Source: an uncultured Parabacteroides sp. (GTDB lineage: Bacteria; Bacteroidota; Bacteroidia; Bacteroidales; Tannerellaceae). Taken from it: a DNA stretch of 64,000 nucleotides. The translations under genes were made by a program, and so were the position numbers. Positions 8,302 to 17,189 of the stretch are shown in pieces. The DNA lies in the NCBI GenBank assembly GCA_949296075.1, contig CASFNG010000006.1:1-64000 (forward strand). The letters run 5' to 3'. How positions within the stretch are numbered: the first letter of the stretch is position 1; every line of letters begins with the position of its first letter. A model generated the notes under the pieces. It saw only the letters and a list, made by a program, of their open reading frames with translations, was not told the origin of the DNA and did no database searches.

Positions 8302-9564
8302 ATGAAGAAGCGATTCAACCAAACGATACATCGGTGGGCGGGCACGTTGGCGACCGCCTGCCTGCTGCTGTCGGCCTGCACCGAGGCGATAGACGAGGAG
8401 GCGCTCTCGCCGGTCACCTCCACCGATCCCGATTCCCGTATCTATATCTCCGGAGGCGGCAACGAGGGGGTATTGGCGGAGACCAAAGGATATATGGAGC
8501 CGGGCAACACTTCCGGTCCGCAAATCGAAGGGGTTTGCAGGGCGGATAAGCTGGATGTGTTTGTATTTAAGGCAGGCAATGTGGGCGGTGTAAATGATCC
8601 GGATACTCATGATTATATTTTTGAACAGAAAATAACGGCTAACCCATTAAGTATTTTAGGAAATGACCGTTGGTGCACTTCATCCGCGACAATCCAGTCT
8701 GGATATTTGTTCACCTATTTATATTCTTCCGCACTCGCCTACAACCAGAAGGAAGAAAGCTACTTTACGGTACAATCAGAAGGGACAAACCGCACGACCC
8801 TATCGGTATCACTCACTGACGCGCTCTACACTCCGGAACTTTTTTACGGGATCGTGGTAGTCGGCGCAAACGATGTGAGTGGAAAACGTGAGAATGATTG
8901 GTTCCGATGGCATACGACATACGGTAATGAAGCCAACATACAATTCACCGGTCGTATTTACCGCATTGTCAGCCAGCTGAACGTGAAGATCACCGAGATA
9001 CCGACCGAGGCGATCGAGAAGGTGGAGCTATTGGTCAGCCACTTGCCGAAAGAAATCACCCTTTTCGGCTCGCACGGCGAGTACTATCCGGTTACGGCAG
9101 TCACTGACCCCGTCAAGACAGTCGCCGAGCTGACGCCAGTCGCCTCCGCCGAGCTGACGATCGACGGGGAAGACGAGGCCACGCTCTCCACCTTCCTGCT
9201 CCCCAGCGAGGTAGGTAGCGAGCTTTCCCTGCGGGTGACTTACCGGCCTTCCACCACCGCGGAGGAACAAGCCGAGGGAGCCTCCCAACAGAAGACCTTC
9301 CCCATCCGTCCGGAGAAGAGCCACTACCTGACAGGCACTGACGCAGGGATCTATTCCGTCGGGGCAGGCTTGGAAGGCGAGAATGGCGATCTCTACGTCT
9401 ACGACAACCGCAACGGAAAATACTGTTTCTACTCCTACTCCAACGTCCGTGTCAACGTGAGCGGGAAGTTCGAGGACTTCGCGGCCGCGACGGGCGAGGC
9501 GGAGGTCGTGATCGAGGTAGAACCGGGATTCGAGGAGGTACACGATGATTTTGTATTGGAATAA
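8302..9564 (+). CDS. FimB/Mfa2-like fimbrial lipoprotein
   Basis: The 420-residue lipoprotein (LLSAC, Cys near 28) shows the FimB/Mfa2-type core PELFYGIVVVG near 182, then FTGRIYRIVSQLNVKITEIP near 220 and LLVSHLPKEITLFG near 245. It ends in EVVIEVEPGFEEVHDDFVLE, a relative of the C-terminal strand of the other subunits with Phe in place of Trp. It lies 30 bases after the previous gene and 14 before the next. The stretch of about 8540-8940 is noticeably more AT-rich than the flanks, which could reflect recombination in an exposed domain. A minor or tip subunit role is inferred. Confidence 0.7.
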   Translation: MKKRFNQTIHRWAGTLATACLLLSACTEAIDEEALSPVTSTDPDSRIYISGGGNEGVLAETKGYMEPGNTSGPQIEGVCRADKLDVFVFKAGNVGGVNDPDTHDYIFEQKITANPLSILGNDRWCTSSATIQSGYLFTYLYSSALAYNQKEESYFTVQSEGTNRTTLSVSLTDALYTPELFYGIVVVGANDVSGKRENDWFRWHTTYGNEANIQFTGRIYRIVSQLNVKITEIPTEAIEKVELLVSHLPKEITLFGSHGEYYPVTAVTDPVKTVAELTPVASAELTIDGEDEATLSTFLLPSEVGSELSLRVTYRPSTTAEEQAEGASQQKTFPIRPEKSHYLTGTDAGIYSVGAGLEGENGDLYVYDNRNGKYCFYSYSNVRVNVSGKFEDFAAATGEAEVVIEVEPGFEEVHDDFVLE

Positions 9565-9578
9565 ATAAATAGACAAAG

Positions 9579-10781
9579 ATGAAAGGACTCAACTATATCG
9601 CTTACGGACTGGCCCTCTTATTGGCAGCCTGCACGAACGAGGAGGAACTCCCGACCCCGACCGGGGAGACACTGACGGCAACGGTGCCCATCACGATCTC
9701 CTTAGGAGGCAACGAAACGACCGACACCAAGGCCGCTCCTCCCTCAGAGGGGGAACAAGAGGGCTTTATTGGCGGGCAAGAGGAGGTGGAAGGTATCGAC
9801 CGTATACGGCTTATCACCTTCAGGCGCAAGGACATGGACGACATCCAGACCGGAGGGAACACCGAGCCGTTCCTCTACGACCCGACCAACGATCAGGTCA
9901 TAACCGAGCTGACTTGGGATCTTAATAAGGGAGACAACGGCCGACTGGTGGCGCAAGGAAACCTGCACATGATCTACGGCTACGAGTATCGTGTCGTAGG
10001 CCTCTCCTACGCTTCCGCCGAGGAGGAAGATTTTACGCTGAACATCCGGGATGGACTGTCGCTTGAGGAGCTCAACCTGTCGGTAGTGGAGCATACGGAT
10101 ATGAGCGACCTTGGCGAATTCTTACACACAAGTTACAACGATAAACATAACGAGAATTATTACGACGTACCGCAGATCTTCTACGGCTATTGCTATCAGG
10201 AGGACCGAGAGGATCCGATCATCAAGTTCGAGGCGATCGAGACCGGCGACGGGTATGAGCAAGACGAGGAGGGCAATTACCCAATCAAGCCCTTGACCGG
10301 GGTACTCTATCGCGGCATGGCGAAAATCGAGATTCATTTAACCGTAGATGATGAGAACTCCTCCTCAATAGCAAATTCTCATTATCAACAAGCCGGACTT
10401 TTGATCAGTCCCATTTATACACAAACCACATTATCCGCCTACGACGATTTCTTAAGCCCGTTATCCCCTATCCCATCAAATGGATCGGAGCTCTACACCA
10501 TGATCGATCACCAGGATATGTCAGACCTAAACGATGGAGATGTACTATCCTTTATTGCCTATGTACTTCCCTGTAAGGCCAGGCTCGGGCTTCGACTAAA
10601 CTGGGGAATAGCAGGAGGTCAATACGGTAATTACCTCATTAAGGTAAACGACCTTTCCAATGCGGAAGGGGCAACCGGGATCATCAGCCCGGATTCGGAC
10701 AATGACTATTTCTATTTCCGAAGGAATCACAAATATGTATTGAAAGGGAATTTAAGTACCGCGGATAAACACAAGTTATAA
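9579..10781 (+). CDS. FimB/Mfa-like fimbrial lipoprotein
   Basis: The 400-residue lipoprotein (LLAAC, then TNEEELPTP) has a low-complexity, Ser/Gly/Glu-rich stretch after the signal. Its core contains PQIFYGYCYQ near 196 and TGVLYRGMAKIEIHLTV near 240, which resembles FimB/Mfa-type subunits. It lacks the NxxW C-terminal strand found in the neighbours and ends in YVLKGNLSTADKHKL. It could therefore accept but not donate a strand, as expected of a distal subunit (inference). The 3' third is more AT-rich than the 5' part. It precedes the giant protein gene by 25 bases. Confidence 0.65.
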   Translation: MKGLNYIAYGLALLLAACTNEEELPTPTGETLTATVPITISLGGNETTDTKAAPPSEGEQEGFIGGQEEVEGIDRIRLITFRRKDMDDIQTGGNTEPFLYDPTNDQVITELTWDLNKGDNGRLVAQGNLHMIYGYEYRVVGLSYASAEEEDFTLNIRDGLSLEELNLSVVEHTDMSDLGEFLHTSYNDKHNENYYDVPQIFYGYCYQEDREDPIIKFEAIETGDGYEQDEEGNYPIKPLTGVLYRGMAKIEIHLTVDDENSSSIANSHYQQAGLLISPIYTQTTLSAYDDFLSPLSPIPSNGSELYTMIDHQDMSDLNDGDVLSFIAYVLPCKARLGLRLNWGIAGGQYGNYLIKVNDLSNAEGATGIISPDSDNDYFYFRRNHKYVLKGNLSTADKHKL

Positions 10782-10805
10782 CAATCCATTCAAACCCGCA
10801 AAAGC

Positions 10806-13800
10806 ATGAAACGAGATATGAGACAACTGACAACCTGTTTACTCCTTCTCTGGGTAATCCTTGGACAAGCGGCATGGGGACAGACGGATCCCTCCCGCCT
10901 CATCTACCAACAGCAGGATCCCAGCGGGGAGAACTATTTAGAGAACCGGAAAGCATTGGTCGGACGGAATTGCGTGGTCAACAAATTGATTAATGTCGTA
11001 GGGGTAGGCTCTTGGGTGCAAGACCTGAACAACCTGACGGACGAGGACTTGGACAACGTGGCAACCTTTCCTAAAATTGTCAGCGCCGGTGTTACCGTGA
11101 ACCCGGTAGTCAGTGTACGCGACTTGAGCAGCTATTACGCGAAGGACACGAAAGCCGGCTTCTGCTTGGTCGCCTCGTCGGGCAACAGCGTACTGTCGCT
11201 CGATGTCATCAAGGCTCTTTCCATCCAGTTCTTCCGTGACGGTGAGGCGGTAGGTGACCCGATCGATGTATCCGAAGGACAAGATGCCGCCGGTGTAGGG
11301 CTCAGCCTGATCTCTGTCCCCGGCTCAGACGATGCCTGTACCTACGTAAGCGCTCCGGCTCCCGACACGTTCGACGAGATCTGTTTAGTAGATGCCGGAG
11401 GTGTCAATCTATCAGTCGGCGATGTAGTCAAGATAAAATACGCATTTGTCGGCGAGCCAAGAGAGATCAAGCTGACTACCAATGGTGTAAAGAGCATGGG
11501 AGATAGCTATTACTTGGAGACCGCCAAAGGCTGGAACCCGGTATTATTGGGTATCCCTTTCCCGTTATTGAGTGGAGAGATAGAGAAACTTACCAACGAC
11601 AATCTGGATGATTATGCCGCATTGACCCCAATCATCGCCGCCGGTTATCAGGGAGGCGTAAAACTCTGCGCCGCTAACAGCAATAGTCAGGAAGAGACGT
11701 TCAAGGCTGGCTCGGAGATCGGCTTTAAATGGGTGAACGGGGCGGCGCTCGACTTGGATGTGGGCGCATGGATCCGTATCATCCTGTTCGACAGGAACGG
11801 GAATAAGGTACAAGAGGAAACCGTCTCAGGCGATGTAGTCGGCTTGGGAGTAGGCAGCGGAGGTATAGGGACCTCTTCCATCGTGGCGAACGTGGACTAT
11901 TCCGGAGCGGAGATTCGTTTCCATACGGTATTGTCCGTCAGCGTAGGTATGATGGGTGTTTACTACGGCTTTGTCCGCGAGAAACCGGACGTGGAGCATC
12001 ATTGCGACATCAATCCGACCATCAACACGAATGTCTGCGAGGAACAGACCTCATTCCAATTAGAATCCAACCCGGAACTGTCGGTAACATGGACACTCGG
12101 CCAGCACCCGGATGGGTCGAAAGTATCCGTGACTCCGGGAGGCTACGTAACGAACATGGACATCGCCGGTGATTACGAGTTCATCGCGACTGCGGCGGAT
12201 GGGTGTACGGAGTCGGTGATCCTGACCTTAGGTGGATTCGGAGAGATTGAACCTTGCGGCACTCCATTGATAAACTTAGAGGGCCAAGAGGGACGCTTCA
12301 TGCTCTCGCAAGACAACAATGATGACTCGGAAGGCGCCTTACTTTCAATAAGTAATTTGAAGAATGAAGGCAATATCCTGAACGGTGATCCGGATGACTA
12401 TGCGACCTGTACATCCGGTCTAGGAATAGGGACAAACTTGAACCTGATTGGCGTAGAGACAGTCAAGGAGGGTGATTACATCATCGATGGAAGCCAATAC
12501 CAACAGGGAGCCAAGATCCGCATCGGTTTCGTAGTCGAGATGGAGACCACCGGATTGAGCTTGGATTTGCTCACCTTCTTCCAGATCCGGACCTTCAGCG
12601 ACGGGAAATCCGATTACCACAGTGTGATCGAGGAAAGCGATGTCCTTTCCGTAGGGTTAGGAGGATCGAACAATCATGTGCAGAAAATCCGTTTCAGTAT
12701 TCTCGTACCGGCGTACGATGATGAGGGGAATCCCCGGAAAATCGACGAGTTCATGCTTTGGCGTTCCGGAGCCTTAAACCTCAACATATCCACACTGAAT
12801 ATCTATTATCCCTTCATAGAGAACGATACTTCCGGAAGCTGCAGTGACCCGATGGGATGCGCGATCCCCCTATCCGTGGAAATGGGGACAACCATCAACT
12901 CGAACCAGACGCAGATGGCAGGAGCGGTTGACGTGGCTCGTGTAGCCGACAACTTAAGTTTCTTAGTGGACTACGATCCCAACTTCGAGACGGCGATGAC
13001 CGTTGTCAACAGCGTAACAGTAGGCGGTGGTACTACGATCGCCGTGAAGATGGGACATACGCTTGATTTCCGCCATCAATTAGTACTGGTAACCGACAAC
13101 AAGACTTACACAGCTGGAGTCAAGGCCGGGTCATGGCTCACGATCGAGACCTTCTATCGGGGTGTCGCCACCGGTGATAAATACGAGAAATGGGATGTGC
13201 TGGGCGCTAACGTGATCGGCTATGGAGACAAGAACTTCTTGCTGGTACAGCCGCAAGCCAAATACGATGAGGTACGACTGACGATCGCCGGTATAGCGGG
13301 CGTATTGGATATTCAAAGCTTTTATGGTTTCTTCTTGCGGGGGGACATCGACGGGGATGGCCTACCGGATTGCCAAGATCCCTCCTCTTGCGAGACAACA
13401 ATCGAGGGAATCGAGGTAACTCATATTTGCCAAGGAGACCAGATCACGATAAAGGGAAAGGGACTGCCACAGACCAATTACCAGATCATATTGCAAGAAC
13501 AGGGCGTAAACGAGACCTTTACGACCGACGAGCAGGGCTTTTTCACCAAGAAATATACCCTGAACGTAGCCGGCAGGTACACGATGCTGTTCTTGGATGG
13601 TAGCGGAAACACGGTAGCCTCGGCTATTTATACCGTCCATCCAAACGAGACTACCTGGAAGAAAGACCCGGTCAACACGGATTGGAACGAGTGGACCAAC
13701 TGGACGAACGGATCACCCTATTGCTGTACGAACGTGATTATCCCAAGCGACGCGACACGCTATCCCGTATTGGACGGCACAGTGTCGCAAGGCGACGAGT

Positions 13801-15410
13801 ATTGCTGTAATTATATCCATTTCGAACCTCGCTCGGCTGTGGAACAAACCCCAAAACTGAACTACAACCAGGCTTGGGTGGAGATGGAGCTGAAGCCGAA
13901 CCGCTACTACCTCCTCTCCGCTCCTCTTAAGAATATGTTCACGGGAGATATGTTCATTCCGGAAGAAGGTACACCCTCAGCTGGTTATTTTGAGGAGTTA
14001 AATGGCACGAATACACCACAAAACCGCTTCAACCCGCGTATTTACCAACGTTTGTGGGCAAGCTCGGCTCCGGGACGACTGATGAATGGAGGCGAAGCTA
14101 CCTTGGGAATCTCGGAAACGAGATGGTCGAAAAACTTCAACCACTTGGCCTATGCCTACAATGCGGAGGAGCATTACGGAAACGGATTCTCGCTCTGGAT
14201 AGACAATGGGGATCTGCCGGATACATCCTCGTTCCGCTTCCGCTTCCCGAAAGCGCATACATCCTATAATTACTATGAGGATTATAGCCAAACCTTATTG
14301 GATGTCAAGGAAGAGAATCTCTCACGCGAGAATAAGGGACGCTTCGCCTATGAGACGGATTATGCGGAGGATGACAAAAGGAAGAATGTATCGTTCACCT
14401 ACGAGCGGGAACGTGAGGGCACGACAACCACCGAGCAGCGAACGGTCTATACCGGGAATCTGCCGCTGGCGGTAACATTGAAAGCGGAAGAGGCGACCAC
14501 CTATTTTGTGGCGGCCAACCCCTTCATGAGCCCGATCGACGTGCGAACGTTCTTGGATGAGAACAGCGACATCATATCCGTCAAAGTATATGATGGCAAC
14601 ACGACCAATTCCGCCGTGACCGCGGATGGAGAACTGATGACGACCTCTGACGGCTTGGCCACGATCCTGCCAATGGAAGCCTTCTTCGTGGAAGTCGCTT
14701 CCGAAAGCCAAGAGCAAACCATCATTTATACGGAAGATATGCTGGCCTCAACCGATAAGGGAAGGACGATAAACTCCGCCTCCTTCCGGGCATCCGGTCT
14801 CGCCATCACGGCGGAGACAGCCCGGGCAAAGGCCTCTACCCTATTGACGAAGAACGCGGTTCCCGCCTCGGAAACGCTGATCGACAACGAGGTCAAGCCT
14901 ATCGTTGCGCTCTTCAGCCTTTTCGACAACCAGGCTTTCGACATCCATTCGTTCGAGGGACGGCAGGAGATCCCGTTAGGCACGCTCCTCGCGGAGCCGG
15001 ATACGGTGACACTACGCTTCGACTCAGACGATCCTTTTCTTTTGGATGAATGGGTATTGGAGGATCGGGCAACCGGTATCCAATATGAACTGGGTACACC
15101 CATCATGCTCACGGACGTATCGACCAGCGTTGGCCGCTTCGTGCTCCGCGACCAGCAGGTTACGGCCAACGAGCCAGTCGAATTATCGGAGGTTTACCTT
15201 TCTGTCCGGAGAGGGCACCTGTCGGTAAGCTCTACCAGCGAAGAGATCCGTGAGGTACGAGTCATCGCGATGGACGGGCGCACGGCTCACGTATCAGGTC
15301 CGGTCAATAGGACGAGCTACGAGGCAGACCTGCATAAAAAGGGCGTACTATTTATCGTGGTCAGCCTGGCCGACGGAAAAGAAGAAACATTCAAGATTTT
15401 AGCCTTATGA
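10806..15410 (+). CDS. Giant secreted repeat protein with T9SS-like C-terminus; candidate pilus tip adhesin
   Basis: The 1534-residue protein has a Sec signal (about 1-25, AAWGQ) and no lipobox. Four diverged repeats lie at about 64-225, 252-395, 511-675 and 702-848. Each carries a [DN]VxGxG-like turn (DAAGVGLS, DVVGLGVG, DVLSVGLG, NVIGYGD) and closes with a similar strand (IKYAFVGEP, VYYGFVREKP, IYYPFIEND, SFYGFFLRGD). Then follow a calcium-loop-like DIDGDGLPDCQDP (about 848), a domain opening DWNEWTNWTNGSPYCCTNVIIP typical of type IX secreted proteins (about 960), and a C-terminal sandwich (about 1455-1534). That sandwich contains IREVRVIAMDGRTAHV and ends in a short strand, like T9SS sorting domains. 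Context suggests an adhesin made with the pilus. Whether it joins the pilus is unknown. The stop overlaps the next start (ATGA). Confidence 0.7.
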   Translation: MKRDMRQLTTCLLLLWVILGQAAWGQTDPSRLIYQQQDPSGENYLENRKALVGRNCVVNKLINVVGVGSWVQDLNNLTDEDLDNVATFPKIVSAGVTVNPVVSVRDLSSYYAKDTKAGFCLVASSGNSVLSLDVIKALSIQFFRDGEAVGDPIDVSEGQDAAGVGLSLISVPGSDDACTYVSAPAPDTFDEICLVDAGGVNLSVGDVVKIKYAFVGEPREIKLTTNGVKSMGDSYYLETAKGWNPVLLGIPFPLLSGEIEKLTNDNLDDYAALTPIIAAGYQGGVKLCAANSNSQEETFKAGSEIGFKWVNGAALDLDVGAWIRIILFDRNGNKVQEETVSGDVVGLGVGSGGIGTSSIVANVDYSGAEIRFHTVLSVSVGMMGVYYGFVREKPDVEHHCDINPTINTNVCEEQTSFQLESNPELSVTWTLGQHPDGSKVSVTPGGYVTNMDIAGDYEFIATAADGCTESVILTLGGFGEIEPCGTPLINLEGQEGRFMLSQDNNDDSEGALLSISNLKNEGNILNGDPDDYATCTSGLGIGTNLNLIGVETVKEGDYIIDGSQYQQGAKIRIGFVVEMETTGLSLDLLTFFQIRTFSDGKSDYHSVIEESDVLSVGLGGSNNHVQKIRFSILVPAYDDEGNPRKIDEFMLWRSGALNLNISTLNIYYPFIENDTSGSCSDPMGCAIPLSVEMGTTINSNQTQMAGAVDVARVADNLSFLVDYDPNFETAMTVVNSVTVGGGTTIAVKMGHTLDFRHQLVLVTDNKTYTAGVKAGSWLTIETFYRGVATGDKYEKWDVLGANVIGYGDKNFLLVQPQAKYDEVRLTIAGIAGVLDIQSFYGFFLRGDIDGDGLPDCQDPSSCETTIEGIEVTHICQGDQITIKGKGLPQTNYQIILQEQGVNETFTTDEQGFFTKKYTLNVAGRYTMLFLDGSGNTVASAIYTVHPNETTWKKDPVNTDWNEWTNWTNGSPYCCTNVIIPSDATRYPVLDGTVSQGDEYCCNYIHFEPRSAVEQTPKLNYNQAWVEMELKPNRYYLLSAPLKNMFTGDMFIPEEGTPSAGYFEELNGTNTPQNRFNPRIYQRLWASSAPGRLMNGGEATLGISETRWSKNFNHLAYAYNAEEHYGNGFSLWIDNGDLPDTSSFRFRFPKAHTSYNYYEDYSQTLLDVKEENLSRENKGRFAYETDYAEDDKRKNVSFTYEREREGTTTTEQRTVYTGNLPLAVTLKAEEATTYFVAANPFMSPIDVRTFLDENSDIISVKVYDGNTTNSAVTADGELMTTSDGLATILPMEAFFVEVASESQEQTIIYTEDMLASTDKGRTINSASFRASGLAITAETARAKASTLLTKNAVPASETLIDNEVKPIVALFSLFDNQAFDIHSFEGRQEIPLGTLLAEPDTVTLRFDSDDPFLLDEWVLEDRATGIQYELGTPIMLTDVSTSVGRFVLRDQQVTANEPVELSEVYLSVRRGHLSVSSTSEEIREVRVIAMDGRTAHVSGPVNRTSYEADLHKKGVLFIVVSLADGKEETFKILAL

Positions 15411-16849
15411 GAATAAAGGGAGAAAAGATATTCACGCTATTCTGTCTCGCGGGAGCGTTTTGTCTAAACGCTTGCTCAGATCAAGAGCCGGACTATCCCA
15501 ACGGCCAGCTTCCGGAAGAGCCTGTACAGACCTTCACGGTAGCGGTGGAGAGCCGGGGGGAGAAATCCCCTTCCGGGGAGGAGACCGAGCCGCTGACCAA
15601 AGGCGGACGACCACTCTTCAGCATGACCCCCAAACAGACCATCGACCGGGTGGATGTACTGCTCCTTCACATGGGAGAAGAGGCGACCGTGGTTTACAGG
15701 AAAACCATCAAGCAATGGAGCGATACGGATAACATCGCCAGTACCTCCTACTCTGACGGGACCGTACGAGGGCGCGAGGCCGTGATTACCCTGAGAGGCG
15801 ACGAGCTGCTGGAGGAAGGGGAAAGCTATTTGGCCTATGGCGTAGGCTATCATACCGGTACATACAATGGATACGAACCGTTTAAAGGTATCTCGACAGG
15901 TGATCGCCTGCGATCCACCGAGGTCGTGACGTTGGGAAAGGACGAATATGTGGAGGAAATTTTTGCCGGAGCCCAGACCTTTGTGGTGGAATCGGGTAAA
16001 ATCGTCGCCCATTCCTTAAGTCCGGAGGAGGGCGACAAAGCGATTGTCCGCCTGCGCCGGCAAGTTGGAGGCACATTCGGCTATTTTACCCGGATCCCGG
16101 TAAGCGCTACCCTCAACGGCACCTCTTATCCCGCGAGAAGCTTACGGTTAGTCACTCCATTCGAGAACCAAAGTATCCTATTCGGCGGCTTCCGCTCACA
16201 GGAAGATCCCAATAACTTTAACGCGGAAAAGGTCGTCAACGGCATGACTCCCCGGACCGACCACGATGCTTGCCTATATGGAGCTACGGAGAAAAACGCG
16301 TTTATCGTATATGAGATCACGTTAGCGGACTGGTTCCCGGGCGGAGAAGACGGGATGCCTTTAGACATAAATGAAGATGGATACCTCGACGCGGAAGATA
16401 CGAACTGGGTGTTGGATGCGGGAACGGAGGAGCAAGGAGCGATCCGGCTCGCCCCCGGCTCCGTATTCGGGAACGATTACCTCATCCCGGTAGCTATGAG
16501 CCAAGCGAATATCGCCGCGGGAATACCTACTTTCCAGTTGCAGCTGCTTGGGGAAAACGAGCGCATTCTGAAGCACTGGAATGTCGTGATACGGCAGGAG
16601 GAGGAGCTGGCACGCACACGGACTCTCGTCACGCTGGATCAGCAAGGGCTGTCTGTCGTGACAACCGAGACCAATCCGGAGACGCCGTTGAGTTATAGCA
16701 TAGCCCGCAACAACCTGTTCACGATAGGTACCCGGAATGGAGACCAAGCCTACGGGGAGGATACGCCAATCGACCTCTCGACAGACGAGATATTGGTGAT
16801 GGATGTCAATCCCGAATGGGAAGCCTTGGGAGCGATCATCTTCCATTAA
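15407..16849 (+). CDS. FimA/Mfa1-like fimbrillin lipoprotein, last gene of the locus
   Basis: The 480-residue lipoprotein (LNAC lipobox near 24) shares the most motifs with the pilins at 1358 and 5755. These are EPLTKGGRPLFSMTPKQ near 62 (Lys in place of the candidate cleavage Arg), EEIFAGAQTF near 184, and RRQVGGTFGYFTRIP near 218. It also has AEDTNWVLDAG next to YEITLADWFPG, and the terminal strand EILVMDVNPEWEALGAIIFH. It is translationally coupled to the giant gene by an ATGA overlap, so the two products may work as a pair, for example a pilin adaptor carrying the large adhesin. That pairing is inferred from gene order. Confidence 0.8.
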   Translation: MRIKGEKIFTLFCLAGAFCLNACSDQEPDYPNGQLPEEPVQTFTVAVESRGEKSPSGEETEPLTKGGRPLFSMTPKQTIDRVDVLLLHMGEEATVVYRKTIKQWSDTDNIASTSYSDGTVRGREAVITLRGDELLEEGESYLAYGVGYHTGTYNGYEPFKGISTGDRLRSTEVVTLGKDEYVEEIFAGAQTFVVESGKIVAHSLSPEEGDKAIVRLRRQVGGTFGYFTRIPVSATLNGTSYPARSLRLVTPFENQSILFGGFRSQEDPNNFNAEKVVNGMTPRTDHDACLYGATEKNAFIVYEITLADWFPGGEDGMPLDINEDGYLDAEDTNWVLDAGTEEQGAIRLAPGSVFGNDYLIPVAMSQANIAAGIPTFQLQLLGENERILKHWNVVIRQEEELARTRTLVTLDQQGLSVVTTETNPETPLSYSIARNNLFTIGTRNGDQAYGEDTPIDLSTDEILVMDVNPEWEALGAIIFH

Positions 16850-16901
16850 CCCCCTATACCCTCCATCATCGGGCACAGGATTAGCCGATCAATAAAATAT
16901 A

Positions 16902-16941
16902 GTTTCGCGGGGAAATCATCATGCGTGATTCCCCGCGAAAA
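16902..16941. terminator. Long inverted repeat after the pilus locus, probable terminator
   Basis: TTTCGCGGGGAAATCA (16903-16918) pairs with TGATTCCCCGCGAAA (16926-16940) around a short loop, with one bulged base. It sits about 50 bases after the last pilus gene. There is no U run, so it may be a factor-assisted terminator, an mRNA-stabilising hairpin or a protein site. Confidence 0.5.
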
Positions 16942-17122
16942 CATCGGGGCCTTTTCATCAAACCATCGGGATATTTCCGAAAAAACATCCGCGACTATCC
17001 CCGGAAAATTCAGGCCTTTCGCCTCCCACGACGGGACAATCCGCCCGCACGGGCGAAAAAAAAATTTACGCATTCCATTGAAAATACGCCGGTTAGGATT
17101 AAGCATTTATAAAAAATAAATC

Positions 17123-17130
17123 TATCTTTG
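17123..17130 (+). promoter_or_regulatory. -7 promoter box before DUF362 gene
   Basis: TATCTTTG matches the Bacteroidetes TAnnTTTG -7 box. It lies 60 bases upstream of the ATG at 17190. No clear -33 TTTG is present at normal spacing. Confidence 0.5.
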
Positions 17131-17189
17131 TAAGGCTCATGGAGCTTAAACCTAATTCTAACAGCAGATAAACCAATTTAGATACAATT

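Larger units (their letters stand above)
16850..17189. other. Intergenic region between pilus locus and DUF362 gene
   Basis: No gene is supported in these 340 bases. They contain the long inverted repeat at 16902-16941 and C/G-rich phrases that partly repeat the stem sequence (ccccgcgaaa, ccccggaaaa). A short GCCCGCACGGGC palindrome near 17042 is followed by an A run. A -7 promoter box for the next gene is at 17123-17130. Small open frames on both strands look like chance. Confidence 0.5.

Noticed and set aside
16902-16941. Invertible promoter or attachment site
   Set aside because: The two arms are only 7 bases apart, so it is a hairpin rather than arms around an invertible segment. No integrase is adjacent.
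16846-17106. Small minus-strand gene in the pilus-DUF362 gap
   Set aside because: It has no promoter, no family features and covers the inverted repeat.
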